Notes: generated by a model from the letters alone, not told the origin. DNA of 59,499 nt from Romeriopsis navalis LEGE 11480 (GCF_015207035.1 NZ_JADEXQ010000027.1:1-59499); one strand, 5' to 3'; shown: positions 46,362-56,110, counted from the first letter of the stretch. Translations and numbers: made by a program.

Positions 46362-47840
46362 ATGCAGCCTAAATGGAGACGTCACATTGGATTAATCTAC
46401 GTTGTGGTGGTTTGTCTGGTGATCAGTTGGAGTACGATCGCCACAGCCACTTCCACAATTACAATCAAACTTGCTCACCACCCGATCGGCATCAGCACAC
46501 AGTACATTGGCGCTTGCGAGGGCAATGTCAACTTTGATCAGGCCGACATTGAAGACCTCGGCATCAATACGTATCGCCTCTACGGTGGCATGTCACGGTG
46601 GGAACCAACCGATGACGACGGTAAATATGGCTGGCCAACGATCGCGCAGATTAAACAAAACCCCGATTTAATTCCGTGGGAAAAATGGGATACGGTGATG
46701 CGTCAGCCCACCACGGGCAGCGACTACGCTAATTCCGGGAATCCGCGAGAGCTTTGGCAAGGGAGTGCCGCGCAGATTTTTAAGACCTTACAACAGGCCA
46801 AGGTGCGAACGGTTTTGAATCTGCGGAATATCGATCCCGGCAACCAACCAACATGGGCACTGCAACTCAATCCACTGCGGACAGAGGCTGATCGGAATGA
46901 ATGGTGGGAGCATGTGTTTGCCACCGTCTATTGGCTCAATGTCCGCAATGATTACCAGATTGATGACTTTGAAATCCACAATGAACCCGATCATCGAGCA
47001 CAAGGCTGGGACGGAAATCAAGCCGATTATTTCGAGCTAGTCCGCGTGACAGCCGATGCGATTAATCACGTCTATGCAACCTATTTACCCGATCGCCAAG
47101 TTCACATTCACGCGCCCAAAACGATCGGTGGTAGTCGCTGGCCAAAAGCCACCATCGCACAAGTCGGAAAATATTTTGATACGGTGAATATCCACAGTTA
47201 TGACCGCAATATTTCTGGCTATGTGCGACGCGTGAGACGCTGGATGCGCCGCACCGCCCATGCCCAATCACCGCTCTGGATCGGGGAATGGGGAACTTAT
47301 ACCAAGGGTTATAACGATCGTGACTTCTCGCTAAATCTGATCAAAAACATGATGCGGATGTCAACGCCCGGTGAGACCTATATTGATGGTAGTCATCTTT
47401 TTTCGCTTTATGATTGGGGACGCAATGGTAGCTTTGAAGGTTTAATCAATGCCCAGGGCGAGCGACGCTTGGCCTACTATGCCTTTCGTTTGGGAATTCG
47501 GGCATTGCAGGGTGGACAAGCAGTTTTACCGGCGACCAGTTCCAACGACGATGTGATGACAATCGTGACACAGGATAAACAGCATCAGCTCCATGTGCTG
47601 TTAGTCAATGACCGGAATACATCACGCCATTTAACGATCGATGTATCAGCCATATTGCAACAAGGACAGGGCACGGTACGAGAATTTAGCGATACGGCTC
47701 AAGACGAAATCGTCACATCACTAAAAATCCAACATGGCAAGGCAAAGATCAAACTACCACCCCATACCAGTCAACTATTGATTCTTGCGGGTAACGAACG
47801 CACAACCAGCAGTACAGCGTCCTCAACCCTCATGTCGTAA
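46362..47840 (+). CDS. Secreted GH-A-clan glycoside hydrolase-like protein
   Basis: The protein has a signal peptide (about 1-32: basic RR, then IGLIYVVVVCLVISWS). A TIM-barrel-like region of about 370 residues and a beta-rich C-terminal domain (HVLLVNDRNTSRHLTIDVS) resemble clan GH-A enzymes such as GH39. EIHNEPDH supplies the likely acid/base glutamate (NEP motif) and LWIGEWGTY the likely nucleophile. The substrate, perhaps a plant-type or exopolysaccharide glycan, is unknown. The start at ATG 46362 fits the signal peptide; ATG 46329 would add 11 residues. It converges with the VanW-like gene and overlaps it by 11 bp. Confidence 0.75.
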   Translation: MQPKWRRHIGLIYVVVVCLVISWSTIATATSTITIKLAHHPIGISTQYIGACEGNVNFDQADIEDLGINTYRLYGGMSRWEPTDDDGKYGWPTIAQIKQNPDLIPWEKWDTVMRQPTTGSDYANSGNPRELWQGSAAQIFKTLQQAKVRTVLNLRNIDPGNQPTWALQLNPLRTEADRNEWWEHVFATVYWLNVRNDYQIDDFEIHNEPDHRAQGWDGNQADYFELVRVTADAINHVYATYLPDRQVHIHAPKTIGGSRWPKATIAQVGKYFDTVNIHSYDRNISGYVRRVRRWMRRTAHAQSPLWIGEWGTYTKGYNDRDFSLNLIKNMMRMSTPGETYIDGSHLFSLYDWGRNGSFEGLINAQGERRLAYYAFRLGIRALQGGQAVLPATSSNDDVMTIVTQDKQHQLHVLLVNDRNTSRHLTIDVSAILQQGQGTVREFSDTAQDEIVTSLKIQHGKAKIKLPPHTSQLLILAGNERTTSSTASSTLMS

Positions 47841-48693
47841 CTGATGTCGCAACTAGATCGGCTTGCGATACAGCCACTTCATTCTCCCGATAGTAGGGCG
47901 CACAGGGTTCATAGGAAGATATCGTTGAGTAATCCTGCAGCCAGGCAGCAGTTTCGGGATTATTGGACGTCATCGGCAATACCCATCGTTGCGCCAGAGC
48001 CTGATAGCCTGACATCTGGCCAGTTATCTGAGCCGGAATCGTCGCGGTAATTCTCGCATCGAGTTTAACGAGAACCGGACAAGGCGCGTTGCCCCAGAGA
48101 CTCGATCGCACAATGCCTAATTCTGGCAAAACTTCGAGCCGCAATTGCACGGGAATTGCTGTGGCATTACGCGCAATCAGATCACGATAACCGTGGTAGA
48201 CCATCGCATCGCGCCCCAGTGGGAAAAACCGTCGCTCACCATAGGGGTCCATGCTGTGATGATGCCGTTCTAAAATTTCACAACCGGCTAACAGTAAAGC
48301 GTTAAAAACATTCGTCGAAATCAAACAAAGTCCGCCTCCCACATCCGTTGTCACTTTGCCTCGCTTGAAGGCTGGACCGGCCCGAAACCCATTGCGGAGT
48401 GTTGGTTTTGGCACACGATTCCAAAACCCAAACAACTGACCTGGCAACAAAATTAATCCATGAATATGTTGGGCCGCCTGCTGGAGATTCCACAACCGAT
48501 CGGCATTGATCTGTTCCGCCCCTGGTCGATGGGGAATCGGCGTGACAAATTCACTCCATGGGTAGGTATAGCAGCCCGCCTGCGTCATATCCTGCTGACG
48601 TCCATAACAGAATGGATACCCCTTAAGCAGAGTCTCACCATAGGTCAAGCAGGTGCGCAGCTCGCGCTTTATAGCGGGATGAATAGCTAGCAT
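47830..48693 (-). CDS. VanW-like protein
   Basis: The 287-residue protein shows the VanW-like pattern: LLLPGQLFGFWNRVPKPTLRNGFRAG, then GKVTTDVGGGLCLISTNVFNALLLAGCEILERHHHS, with a conserved GGGxC and RHxHS. VanW occurs in some glycopeptide-resistance loci and widely elsewhere, with unknown biochemical role, possibly linked to cell-wall metabolism. No signal peptide is seen. The ATG at 48693 is a clean start. There are no van genes nearby, so resistance should not be inferred. Confidence 0.82.
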   Translation of the reverse strand: MLAIHPAIKRELRTCLTYGETLLKGYPFCYGRQQDMTQAGCYTYPWSEFVTPIPHRPGAEQINADRLWNLQQAAQHIHGLILLPGQLFGFWNRVPKPTLRNGFRAGPAFKRGKVTTDVGGGLCLISTNVFNALLLAGCEILERHHHSMDPYGERRFFPLGRDAMVYHGYRDLIARNATAIPVQLRLEVLPELGIVRSSLWGNAPCPVLVKLDARITATIPAQITGQMSGYQALAQRWVLPMTSNNPETAAWLQDYSTISSYEPCAPYYRENEVAVSQADLVATSVTT

Positions 48694-48877
48694 TAGAGAA
48701 TACAGGTACTAAATACAACATATACAGAAGCAGAAGATGTGCACCCAAGCCTCTGTCCATAAAGCGCAAAGACTCTTCTCAAGCTCAGTTTTTGCTTGAA
48801 TGTTACATTTTATACCTAAACTGCCTATCACATCACTAGATTACAATGGCACTGAGGGATCCTGGCCGATCGCCCAC

Positions 48878-49552
48878 TTATTTCGGCGGTGCCGCTTGCG
48901 CCAAGGTTTGGGCGATCGCTAGCTCAATCGCCGGACGTTTGCGCAAACGGTACTGTTTGGTCTGAGGCGGCACCGAAAAAGGCAAATCTTTGACCAATAC
49001 AACGTCATGCTGATGGTAGCGATAAATCCGGACATGGCTTCCCGCAAGTTCGATCGTTCGTTTCTTTTGGTTATTTTTATCCGATGTATGATCGTCAATC
49101 TGGTTGATTGCCGTTAGTAATTCAGCCGCCTTACGTTCATCAGGTTGTTTATGACTTAATTCTGATTCGAGATTTGATTTGCTAGATGATATAGTTTCAG
49201 CTTCTAGTTTTGGATCTGGGACATCATTCTTTAGGTTTACGCCAGTGTTACTTTCTGGTTTTGATTTTACTTCATTTTCTTGCCAGGGATTCGGGCCTAA
49301 TGGGTTATCAGCATCGCTCACTGGATAACTGGATTGCGGAATTTCAGCCGAGCGTTCTGCCGATGGAGACAAGCGATCAGGAATATTTTTTGGAACCGTA
49401 TCGGTGGGCAACTCGGGAGCAGAATCGTGGGGTTGCGGGTCGCGGATAGATTTGACAAAAATTAAGATAAACGCCGCAGGGAAGTATATGAAACTAAACA
49501 GTAGAACGAATTTAGCAGCGTAGGTTATCGCAATTTCGGTGATCGATAACAT
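48878..49552 (-). CDS. Hypothetical single-span membrane protein with conserved-looking C-terminus
   Basis: The protein has one N-terminal membrane span (about 10-33: AKFVLLFSFIYFPAAFILIFV). A long, low-complexity Pro/Ser/Glu-rich linker (about 40-150) follows, then a compact end (SHVRIYRYHQHDVVLVKDLPF, then a basic segment with RLRKRPAIELAIAQTLAQAA). GGGGAGG lies 11 bases before the ATG at 49552; a GTG at 49564 overlaps that motif and is less likely. I cannot assign a family or function. Confidence 0.6.
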   Translation of the reverse strand: MLSITEIAITYAAKFVLLFSFIYFPAAFILIFVKSIRDPQPHDSAPELPTDTVPKNIPDRLSPSAERSAEIPQSSYPVSDADNPLGPNPWQENEVKSKPESNTGVNLKNDVPDPKLEAETISSSKSNLESELSHKQPDERKAAELLTAINQIDDHTSDKNNQKKRTIELAGSHVRIYRYHQHDVVLVKDLPFSVPPQTKQYRLRKRPAIELAIAQTLAQAAPPK

Positions 49553-49999
49553 TGAATTATGCACCTCCCCAACAGTCGTACAGCCGTTTTCGCTGTTTGA
49601 GACTGCATAAAAGTCCGATGTTGCTTGAAATGCAGTGCGATACCAACGAAATCAGTTGTCTTCATGATACAACCATGATCCCCGAGCGCAAGGGGCCGGG
49701 ATCAGCAGTGGGTCGGGGGAAGTGGGTCGTTCTTAACCAGGGCAAGGCTATCACAACCAAGCCTTGAATGGTGATAAAAGCGCTATTATGAACAGAATAA
49801 CGTTTTTAAGTCCACTATCCCCCAATTCATGCAGATATAGCTGATTTAATCGCCCATACGTGGTCTATCGAGCTTCTTTCAGATTATGTGATCAAACGAG
49901 GCTTAAGTTGTTGGGGCTAGACGATAGGCGCCATCGGGGTCGGGGTACTCTAAGCCAATGAACTTAACGGTTTGAGTACATCGTCAGGCGAACCAAGTT
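49553..49999. other. Divergent spacer before the kinase cluster
   Basis: The spacer separates a minus-strand membrane protein from the sensor kinase. Two hairpins are visible: GATCCC (49677-49682)/GGGATC (49698-49703) and CAAGGCT (49743-49749)/AGCCTTG (49760-49766). Neither is followed by a T run. No RNA family was recognised. The region must hold the promoter of the kinase gene, but no box can be named with confidence. Confidence 0.45.
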
Positions 50000-52219
50000 A
50001 TGGTGCAATACCCAAAAAAATCAAATGTGTGGCCACTACAGGCTGTTTTGATTGCCCCTTTTGTGATTCAGCTCCTTGCGGCAGTTGGTTTAGTCGGCTA
50101 TCTATCATTCAAAAATGGCGAAAAGGCCGTTTCCGAACTCGCCGATCAAGTGATTGAAAGCACAAGTAACGAAGTGCGCCAACACTTAACAGCCTATTTA
50201 TCGACGCCGCATAAAGTCAGCCAGCTTAATGCTGATGCAATTCGCCTGAATGTGCTCAACCTGAACGACTTACCACAGGTTCAACGTTATTTCTGGCATC
50301 AAATGCAGACCTATGATTTAACGTACATCAGTCTCATTTTGCCGACGGGTGAGGTGAGGGCGGCATATCGCCCTGACGGTAAAATTGCCACACTGGATAC
50401 GGTGAAGCCATTTATCAATGATCAGGTAAAAAATGCGACAACCTACCTGACGGATAAGCAAGGTAATCCCAGGAAAATCTTGGCTGAGACCGCCTGGGAT
50501 GTCTTAAAAGATTCGATTTATACGGAGCCAGTCAAAGCGAAGAAAGCCATCTGGTCGCGCATCAATACCTACTATGATCCAGCGTTACCGCCCTCGATCT
50601 CAGCCGCCGCCGGTCGCCCTTTGTATGATGCAAATCAAAAATTAATCGGCGTCTTAAATACCGAGATTCATCTCCAAACGCTGAGTAATTTTCTCAGCCA
50701 ATTGAAGACCGATCAACAGGGAGAAATCTTTGTGATGGAGCGGAGTGGGTTACTCGTGGCAAATTCAGTCAAAGATGCGCCGTTTAAGCTGGTCGATGAG
50801 GAAATTCAGCGATTCCCCGCATCCCAAAGTCCCAACCCCTTAATTCGCGCTATTGCAGCCCAAACAAAACAGCAGTTTCCTGTCCTATCAGCAATTAAGC
50901 AACCCCAAAAGATTATTGTCAAGCTACAAGGCGATCGACATCATGTGAGCATTACGCCTTGGCAAGATGAATATGGCTTAGACTGGTTGGTTGTCAGCAG
51001 CATTTCCGAAAACAACTTTATGGCCCAAATTCACGCGAATACTCGGACAACGATCGTCCTATGTATTGGGGCCGGAATAATCGCCACTATCGTTGGTATT
51101 TTCACATCTCGACGGATCGCCCAGCCGATTTTCCGGTTGAATCAGGCCAGTCAAGCATTGGCGGCGGGAGATTTAGACCAAATGGTACAACCGACACATG
51201 TCCAAGAGCTAAATATCTTGGGTGAGTCGTTTAATGAGATGGCGGGTCAATTAAAAGCGGCATTTATCGAATTAGAAGATAGCAATGTTGAGTTAGAACA
51301 TCACGTCGCGGAACGGACAACCAAACTGAAAGATGCTTTAGCGGAATTGCAGCATACGCAGTTACAGATGATTCAGGCCGAGAAGATGTCGAGCCTTGGT
51401 CAATTGGTGGCGGGCATTGCCCATGAGGTGAATAATCCGATTAATTTTGTCAAAGGCAATCTCATCTTTATTCAAGAACATGCGGGCCAGCTCATGGAGC
51501 TAGTTGAGCTGTATCAAACCCATTATGAACAGCCGGTTGAGGCGATTCAATCCCAAGTCAGCGCGATCGATCTGGAGTTTATCCAGACGGATATGCCGAA
51601 GCTGATTCATTCGATGACAGTGGGGACCGATCGAATTCAGGGCATTGTGCAATCACTTCGCAATTTCTCACGGATGGATGAATCGGCGTTGCAACGGGCC
51701 AATGTACATGATGGTTTAGACAGTACATTGCTCATCTTGCAGCATCGCCTCAAGGCACAACCGGATCGGGTCGAAATCGAAGTTGTAAAACACTTTAGTG
51801 ATTTACCGTTGATTGATTGCTATGCCGGACAGCTCAATCAGGTATTTATGAATCTGTTAGCGAATGCGATCGATGCATTAGAAGACCGCCTGCGCCAGCA
51901 GACACCAGCGGAACAAGCGGCTAATCCACCACAAATTACAATTCAGACCGAGCATCTTTCTCCCGATTCGCTAGTGATCAAAATTGCGGATAACGGCTGT
52001 GGCATTCCCCGCGATATTCAGCAGCGCATTTTCGAGCCGTTTTTCACCACCAAACCCATTGGGAAAGGCACGGGGATTGGCATGTCGATTAGCTACCAGA
52101 TTGTGGTGGAGCGGCATCAGGGGAAGTTGGGTTGTCATTCCGAGCGCGGTCAGGGAACAGAGTTCTCAATTCAGATTCCAGTAACGATTCAGCCAGTTGT
52201 CGTCGACCAAACGGCCTAA
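50000..52219 (+). CDS. Membrane sensor histidine kinase (Cache-like sensor, HAMP, HisKA, HATPase)
   Basis: The protein of 739 residues has a first membrane span at about 14-34 and a large extracytoplasmic domain (about 40-345), Cache-like in pattern, with segments such as YISLILPTGEVRAAYRPDG and RSGLLVANS. A second span lies at about 350-370, then HAMP (RIAQPIFRLNQASQALAAGD), a coiled coil (about 415-450), and the H-box LVAGIAHEVNNPINF with the phospho-accepting histidine. The ATP domain has NQVFMNLLANAIDAL, IADNGCGIP and GKGTGIGMSISYQIV. No receiver domain is attached. The ligand is unknown. Two more kinases follow on the same strand, 273 bp away and beyond. Confidence 0.92.
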   Translation: MVQYPKKSNVWPLQAVLIAPFVIQLLAAVGLVGYLSFKNGEKAVSELADQVIESTSNEVRQHLTAYLSTPHKVSQLNADAIRLNVLNLNDLPQVQRYFWHQMQTYDLTYISLILPTGEVRAAYRPDGKIATLDTVKPFINDQVKNATTYLTDKQGNPRKILAETAWDVLKDSIYTEPVKAKKAIWSRINTYYDPALPPSISAAAGRPLYDANQKLIGVLNTEIHLQTLSNFLSQLKTDQQGEIFVMERSGLLVANSVKDAPFKLVDEEIQRFPASQSPNPLIRAIAAQTKQQFPVLSAIKQPQKIIVKLQGDRHHVSITPWQDEYGLDWLVVSSISENNFMAQIHANTRTTIVLCIGAGIIATIVGIFTSRRIAQPIFRLNQASQALAAGDLDQMVQPTHVQELNILGESFNEMAGQLKAAFIELEDSNVELEHHVAERTTKLKDALAELQHTQLQMIQAEKMSSLGQLVAGIAHEVNNPINFVKGNLIFIQEHAGQLMELVELYQTHYEQPVEAIQSQVSAIDLEFIQTDMPKLIHSMTVGTDRIQGIVQSLRNFSRMDESALQRANVHDGLDSTLLILQHRLKAQPDRVEIEVVKHFSDLPLIDCYAGQLNQVFMNLLANAIDALEDRLRQQTPAEQAANPPQITIQTEHLSPDSLVIKIADNGCGIPRDIQQRIFEPFFTTKPIGKGTGIGMSISYQIVVERHQGKLGCHSERGQGTEFSIQIPVTIQPVVVDQTA

Positions 52220-52492
52220 ATCGCATCAAGGGTTTCAGTTAGCGGCTAATCGGCAGTCGGACGATCGCCAATGCGGTGCAACGGGCATCCAACGGGTCAC
52301 CAACCAAGCGCAGCCGTAAGTCATCTCAATCGGCAGTTACGCAGCTAACCGACTTGAGCCATCACGCCACAGACGCTCCAGGAGAGGCATCCCAATCCCC
52401 CGACACTATCGCTTTGGGATGGGGTGGAGTATGGTTAAACTACGGAACGCCCCACGCCGATGCGCAACTCGTGAGACGCCTCACGCCGCCAT

Positions 52493-54487
52493 ATGATGAC
52501 TTTTCTACAGAACTTATTTTTTTCCCGAGAATACATTCCCCACGGACATTGTTATCTGTGGCAGTCGGGTCTGGTGTGGCTGCATGTTTTGTCAGACCTA
52601 ATCATTGCGGTTTCTTATTACTCGATTCCTCTGCTGCTCGTCTATTTCATCCGGCTGCGGACAGACGTACCATTTAAACGGATATTTATTTTATTCAGTA
52701 TCTTTATTCTGACTTGTGGAACCACGCACATTTTGGAAGTGTGGACTTTATGGTATCCGGCCTACTGGCTATCGGGGGGAATGAAGGCGATTACGGCCTT
52801 GGCCTCGTTATATACGGCATTCGAATTGATCCCCGTATTACCCATGGCCCTCGCCTTGCCGAGCCCGAATGCCTTGGCCGAAGTCAACCAGAAACTGGCG
52901 ATCGAAGTCGAAGAACGCAAGCAAGCGGAAGTCGCAGTCCAGCAGCTCAATACCGAATTGGAACAGCGGATTCAAACCCGGACGGCAGATTTAGAGCGAT
53001 CGAATCAAACGCTCGAACAGGAAATCGCTGTTCGGATTGAAGCAGAACGGGAAATGCAACAGGCAAAAGATGTGGCGGAGGTCGCGAGTCGCGCCAAAAG
53101 TGAATTTCTGGCGAATATGAGTCATGAACTGCGGACACCGCTGAATGCCATCCTCGGGTTTACGCAGATTATGGCCCGCGATCCACAAATGGTGCCAACA
53201 CAGCAAGAAAACCTCAGCATCATTAATCGTAGCGGCGGCAATCTACTGGAATTGATCAATGACATTCTCGAAATGGCCAAGATCGAGTCGGGCCGCGCAA
53301 TTCTGAATGAAACAAGTTTTGATCTACATGACTTAATCAACAGTCTGATCCAAACCTTAAACCCGCATGTTGAAGCTAAAAACCTCGAGCTAATCTATGA
53401 GCGTCAGCCCGATGTGCCGCAATATGTCAAGGCGGACGAACGGAAACTCCGCCAAGTGTTGAGTAATCTGTTGGACAATGCGATCAAATTTACCGCTGTC
53501 GGGCATGTGACGTTACGCGTTCAGGCGGCATCCAACGCGGCCGAACCAGAACAGAAGTTTCCCGGCTACTGGCTGTTCGTCGAAGTCGAAGATACCGGTT
53601 CGGGGGTGGCCCCGAGTGAGTTAGGCAGTCTATTTTCCACCTTTGTCCAAGCAGAAACCGGGCGACGATCGCAACAAGGTAGTGGATTAGGGTTATCGAT
53701 TAGTCGCCGGTTTGTGCAATTGATGGGAGGAGACCTGACGGTCAACAGTACATTGGGCCAGGGCAGCACGTTTAAGTTTAGTATCCCAATTCAAGCGGCC
53801 AATGCAGTGGATGTGCCACTCCAGCAACCAGACCGGCGGGTGGTTGGTCTCGTCGCCAACCAGCAGACCTATCGCATTCTGGTGGTTGAAGATAAACTCG
53901 AAAACCGCAAGTTAATGGTGAAGCTGCTGGAACCACTCGGATTTGAGGTCAAGGAAGCCGAAAATGGTCAAGTTGCGGTGGAACTATGGGAAAATTGGAC
54001 CCCCAATTTGATTTGGATGGATATGCGGATGCCCGTGATGGATGGTTATGCGGCCACCAAGCAGATCAAATCCCAGATTAAGGGGCAAGCGACGGTGATC
54101 ATTGCGCTGACGGCGAGCGCCTTCGAGGAAGATAAGTCAATTATCCTTTCCGCCGGTTGTGATGACTTTGTACGCAAACCATTTCAGGAAAAGGTGATTC
54201 TCGATAAAATTGCGAAATATTTAGGGGTTCAGTATATTTATGAAGCAAATCATCAAGACGCGGAGCCGGTGGTGCAAGCGGCGTTAACCGCCGAGAATTT
54301 GGCAGTCATGCCCACCGCATGGATTGAGCAACTCTATCAAGCAGCAAGCCAAGCAAGAGCCAAAACGTTGCGATCGTTAATTACAGAAATTCCCGAGGAA
54401 CATCGGTTCTTGGCCGATGGATTAAGCCAGCTCGTCGAGGGCTATCGGTTTGATATACTCCAAACGTTAGCTGAACGCAAATCCTAA
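52493..54487 (+). CDS. Ethylene-receptor-type hybrid histidine kinase
   Basis: Three N-terminal membrane helices match the ethylene-binding domain of plant ETR1 and cyanobacterial Etr1 (Synechocystis Slr1212). LSDLIIAVSYYSIPLLLVYF carries the conserved D35, Y42 and P46, and FILTCGTTHILEVWTL carries C75 and H79, the Cu(I)/ethylene ligands (C65/H69 in ETR1). Helix 3 is followed directly by a coiled coil, with no GAF or PAS domain seen. The kinase has LANMSHELRTPLNAILGF and GSGLGLSISRRFVQLMGG, and a C-terminal receiver (RILVVEDKLENRKLM, IWMDMRMPVMDGY, VRKPF). The copper-loading and ethylene-binding role is by homology. ATG 52493 or 52496 starts the protein. Confidence 0.9.
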   Translation: MMTFLQNLFFSREYIPHGHCYLWQSGLVWLHVLSDLIIAVSYYSIPLLLVYFIRLRTDVPFKRIFILFSIFILTCGTTHILEVWTLWYPAYWLSGGMKAITALASLYTAFELIPVLPMALALPSPNALAEVNQKLAIEVEERKQAEVAVQQLNTELEQRIQTRTADLERSNQTLEQEIAVRIEAEREMQQAKDVAEVASRAKSEFLANMSHELRTPLNAILGFTQIMARDPQMVPTQQENLSIINRSGGNLLELINDILEMAKIESGRAILNETSFDLHDLINSLIQTLNPHVEAKNLELIYERQPDVPQYVKADERKLRQVLSNLLDNAIKFTAVGHVTLRVQAASNAAEPEQKFPGYWLFVEVEDTGSGVAPSELGSLFSTFVQAETGRRSQQGSGLGLSISRRFVQLMGGDLTVNSTLGQGSTFKFSIPIQAANAVDVPLQQPDRRVVGLVANQQTYRILVVEDKLENRKLMVKLLEPLGFEVKEAENGQVAVELWENWTPNLIWMDMRMPVMDGYAATKQIKSQIKGQATVIIALTASAFEEDKSIILSAGCDDFVRKPFQEKVILDKIAKYLGVQYIYEANHQDAEPVVQAALTAENLAVMPTAWIEQLYQAASQARAKTLRSLITEIPEEHRFLADGLSQLVEGYRFDILQTLAERKS

Positions 54488-54568
54488 TAGCCATCGCAAA
54501 TTAGTTTCAACAGTTATTAGTTTTAACAGTTACATGATTCATATGCTGATTACCAGTGGGTCGAGACT

Positions 54569-55684
54569 ATGAATGCGCCAGTATCAGATCAATTTTTGGG
54601 AGATATTCTGATCGTTGATGATACGCCCGAAAATCTCCAGTTGTTATCGCGCGCATTGCTTGAGCAAACCTATGAAGTGCGCGCCGTTCTGAATGGGCCA
54701 ATGGCACTATCAGCGATTAGAAATGACCCACCGGATCTGATTTTACTCGATATTAAAATGCCGGGGATGGATGGCTATGAAGTCTGTCGACAGCTCAAGG
54801 CGGACGTAAAAACGCGGGATATTCCGATCATTTTTCTCAGTGCGTTGGATGATTCTTTAGATAAGGTCAAAGCCTTTAGGGTAGGTGGGGCGGACTATGT
54901 GACAAAACCGTTTCAGACGGAAGAAGTATTAGCCCGCGTAAAGCATCAATTAATCATCTACCGTCTCAACCAACAAATTATCGAGCAAAACGCCGCATTA
55001 TTGCGCTCCAACCAAGATCTAGAACAATTTGCTTACATGGTTTCCCATGATTTAAAACAACCGTTGCAAGGAATTCTGGGCTTTAGTAATTTACTCAAAC
55101 AAAACTATCAAGCCGCTTTGGGCAATGATGGCGGGCGATTTTTGGGACATATTGATGGGGCAGTGCGTCGGATGGGGGATTTGATTGATGACTTATTGGC
55201 TTACAGCCAAATTAGCCCACAGAATGATGGATTTCAGGCTATTGACTGCAATGTGATCTTAGAGCAAGTTTTGATCAACTGCGCTGATTCGATCGAGCGA
55301 TCCGGTGCAAAAATCACATACGATACGCCACCGATAATCCTTGGTGATGAAATTCAAATCACTGAACTGTTCCAAAATTTGATTAACAATGCGATTAAGT
55401 TTCAAACATCGGCAACGATACCGCAAATCAACCTGACAGTGGAACCAGATAGGGAAGCGTGGCATTTTGCCATGCAGGACAATGGTATTGGCATCGCACC
55501 CGACCAGCTTGAGTCAGTGTTTAAGGCGTTTAAGCGACTCCACTCGCAGCAGACATACCCAGGTACAGGGATTGGGCTGGCCATCTGCCAAAAAGTCGTT
55601 GAGCGACACGGTGGCAGGATTTGGGTGACTTCGCAACTCGGGGTTGGCTCAGTTTTTCACTTCACGCTACCTGTCATGCCTTAG
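54569..55684 (+). CDS. Receiver-histidine kinase fusion protein
   Basis: The order is receiver then kinase. The receiver (about 12-130) has ILIVDDTPENLQLL, LILLDIKMPGMDGYEVC with the phospho-Asp, IFLSALDD and YVTKPF. A coiled coil (130-160) joins it to a kinase whose H-box, FAYMVSHDLKQPLQGILGF, is of the type seen in phytochrome-like kinases. The ATPase has LFQNLINNAIKFQ, MQDNGIGIAPDQ and YPGTGIGLAICQKVV. There is no membrane part or sensor, so it probably takes phosphate from a partner such as the ethylene-receptor kinase 80 bp upstream and passes it on. Confidence 0.92.
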   Translation: MNAPVSDQFLGDILIVDDTPENLQLLSRALLEQTYEVRAVLNGPMALSAIRNDPPDLILLDIKMPGMDGYEVCRQLKADVKTRDIPIIFLSALDDSLDKVKAFRVGGADYVTKPFQTEEVLARVKHQLIIYRLNQQIIEQNAALLRSNQDLEQFAYMVSHDLKQPLQGILGFSNLLKQNYQAALGNDGGRFLGHIDGAVRRMGDLIDDLLAYSQISPQNDGFQAIDCNVILEQVLINCADSIERSGAKITYDTPPIILGDEIQITELFQNLINNAIKFQTSATIPQINLTVEPDREAWHFAMQDNGIGIAPDQLESVFKAFKRLHSQQTYPGTGIGLAICQKVVERHGGRIWVTSQLGVGSVFHFTLPVMP

Positions 55685-56110
55685 CGGCATGCCCCAAACA
55701 TCACGATCAGGGCGGCAGTCGTTGGATCTCTGGTGGGGAGTGAGCCGTTTAGAGGCACTGACGATTTAGCGTTTTCAACTAAGTTAATTGATTCACCCAG
55801 GCGAATATTCACCCATTACGATCGGGCCACTTCACCGGGCTACTTTCACCGGGCTATTGGGTGAATTTGGGTTGGCCTAGACCTGGCTACAGCTTCAGTT
55901 CACAAAAGCGGGAAATTCGCCAAAAATCAAGCCGATCGACGCATTTTTAAAGATGTCCAACATATCCATCGTTCTGGCAGTAGTCTTCTTGGGAACATTA
56001 GATCAAGCCGCAAGCAGCAGTCACAGATCACGCCTCTACCCAACGCTAGTAACCACATTGGCTGTTTTTGGATTCATTCAACCTGATTAAGTTTTCCAAG
56101 GTAAATATCA
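55685..56110. other. Intergenic region with inverted repeat enclosing tandem repeats
   Basis: ATTCACCCA (55807-55815) and TGGGTGAAT (55858-55866) form a perfect 9-bp inverted repeat, and between them TTCACCGGGCTA occurs twice (55831-55842 and 55845-55856, period 14). The two kinds of repeat share the word TTCACC. It could be a multi-site operator or a hairpin. No gene is seen in this spacer. Confidence 0.5.
55807..55866. repeat. Inverted repeat with internal 14-bp-period repeats
   Basis: The 60-bp block has 9-bp perfect inverted arms and two direct copies of TTCACCGGGCTA inside. It lies 123 bp after the receiver-kinase gene and 244 bp before the next gene. Confidence 0.75.

Noticed and set aside
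47830-48693. VanW-like gene as evidence of vancomycin resistance.
   Set aside because: No vanA/B-type ligase, dehydrogenase or dipeptidase is nearby, and VanW-like proteins are common outside resistance loci.
52276-52677. A 133-residue plus-strand frame overlapping the start of the ethylene-receptor gene.
   Set aside because: It overlaps the well-supported membrane domain in another frame and shows no domain of its own.
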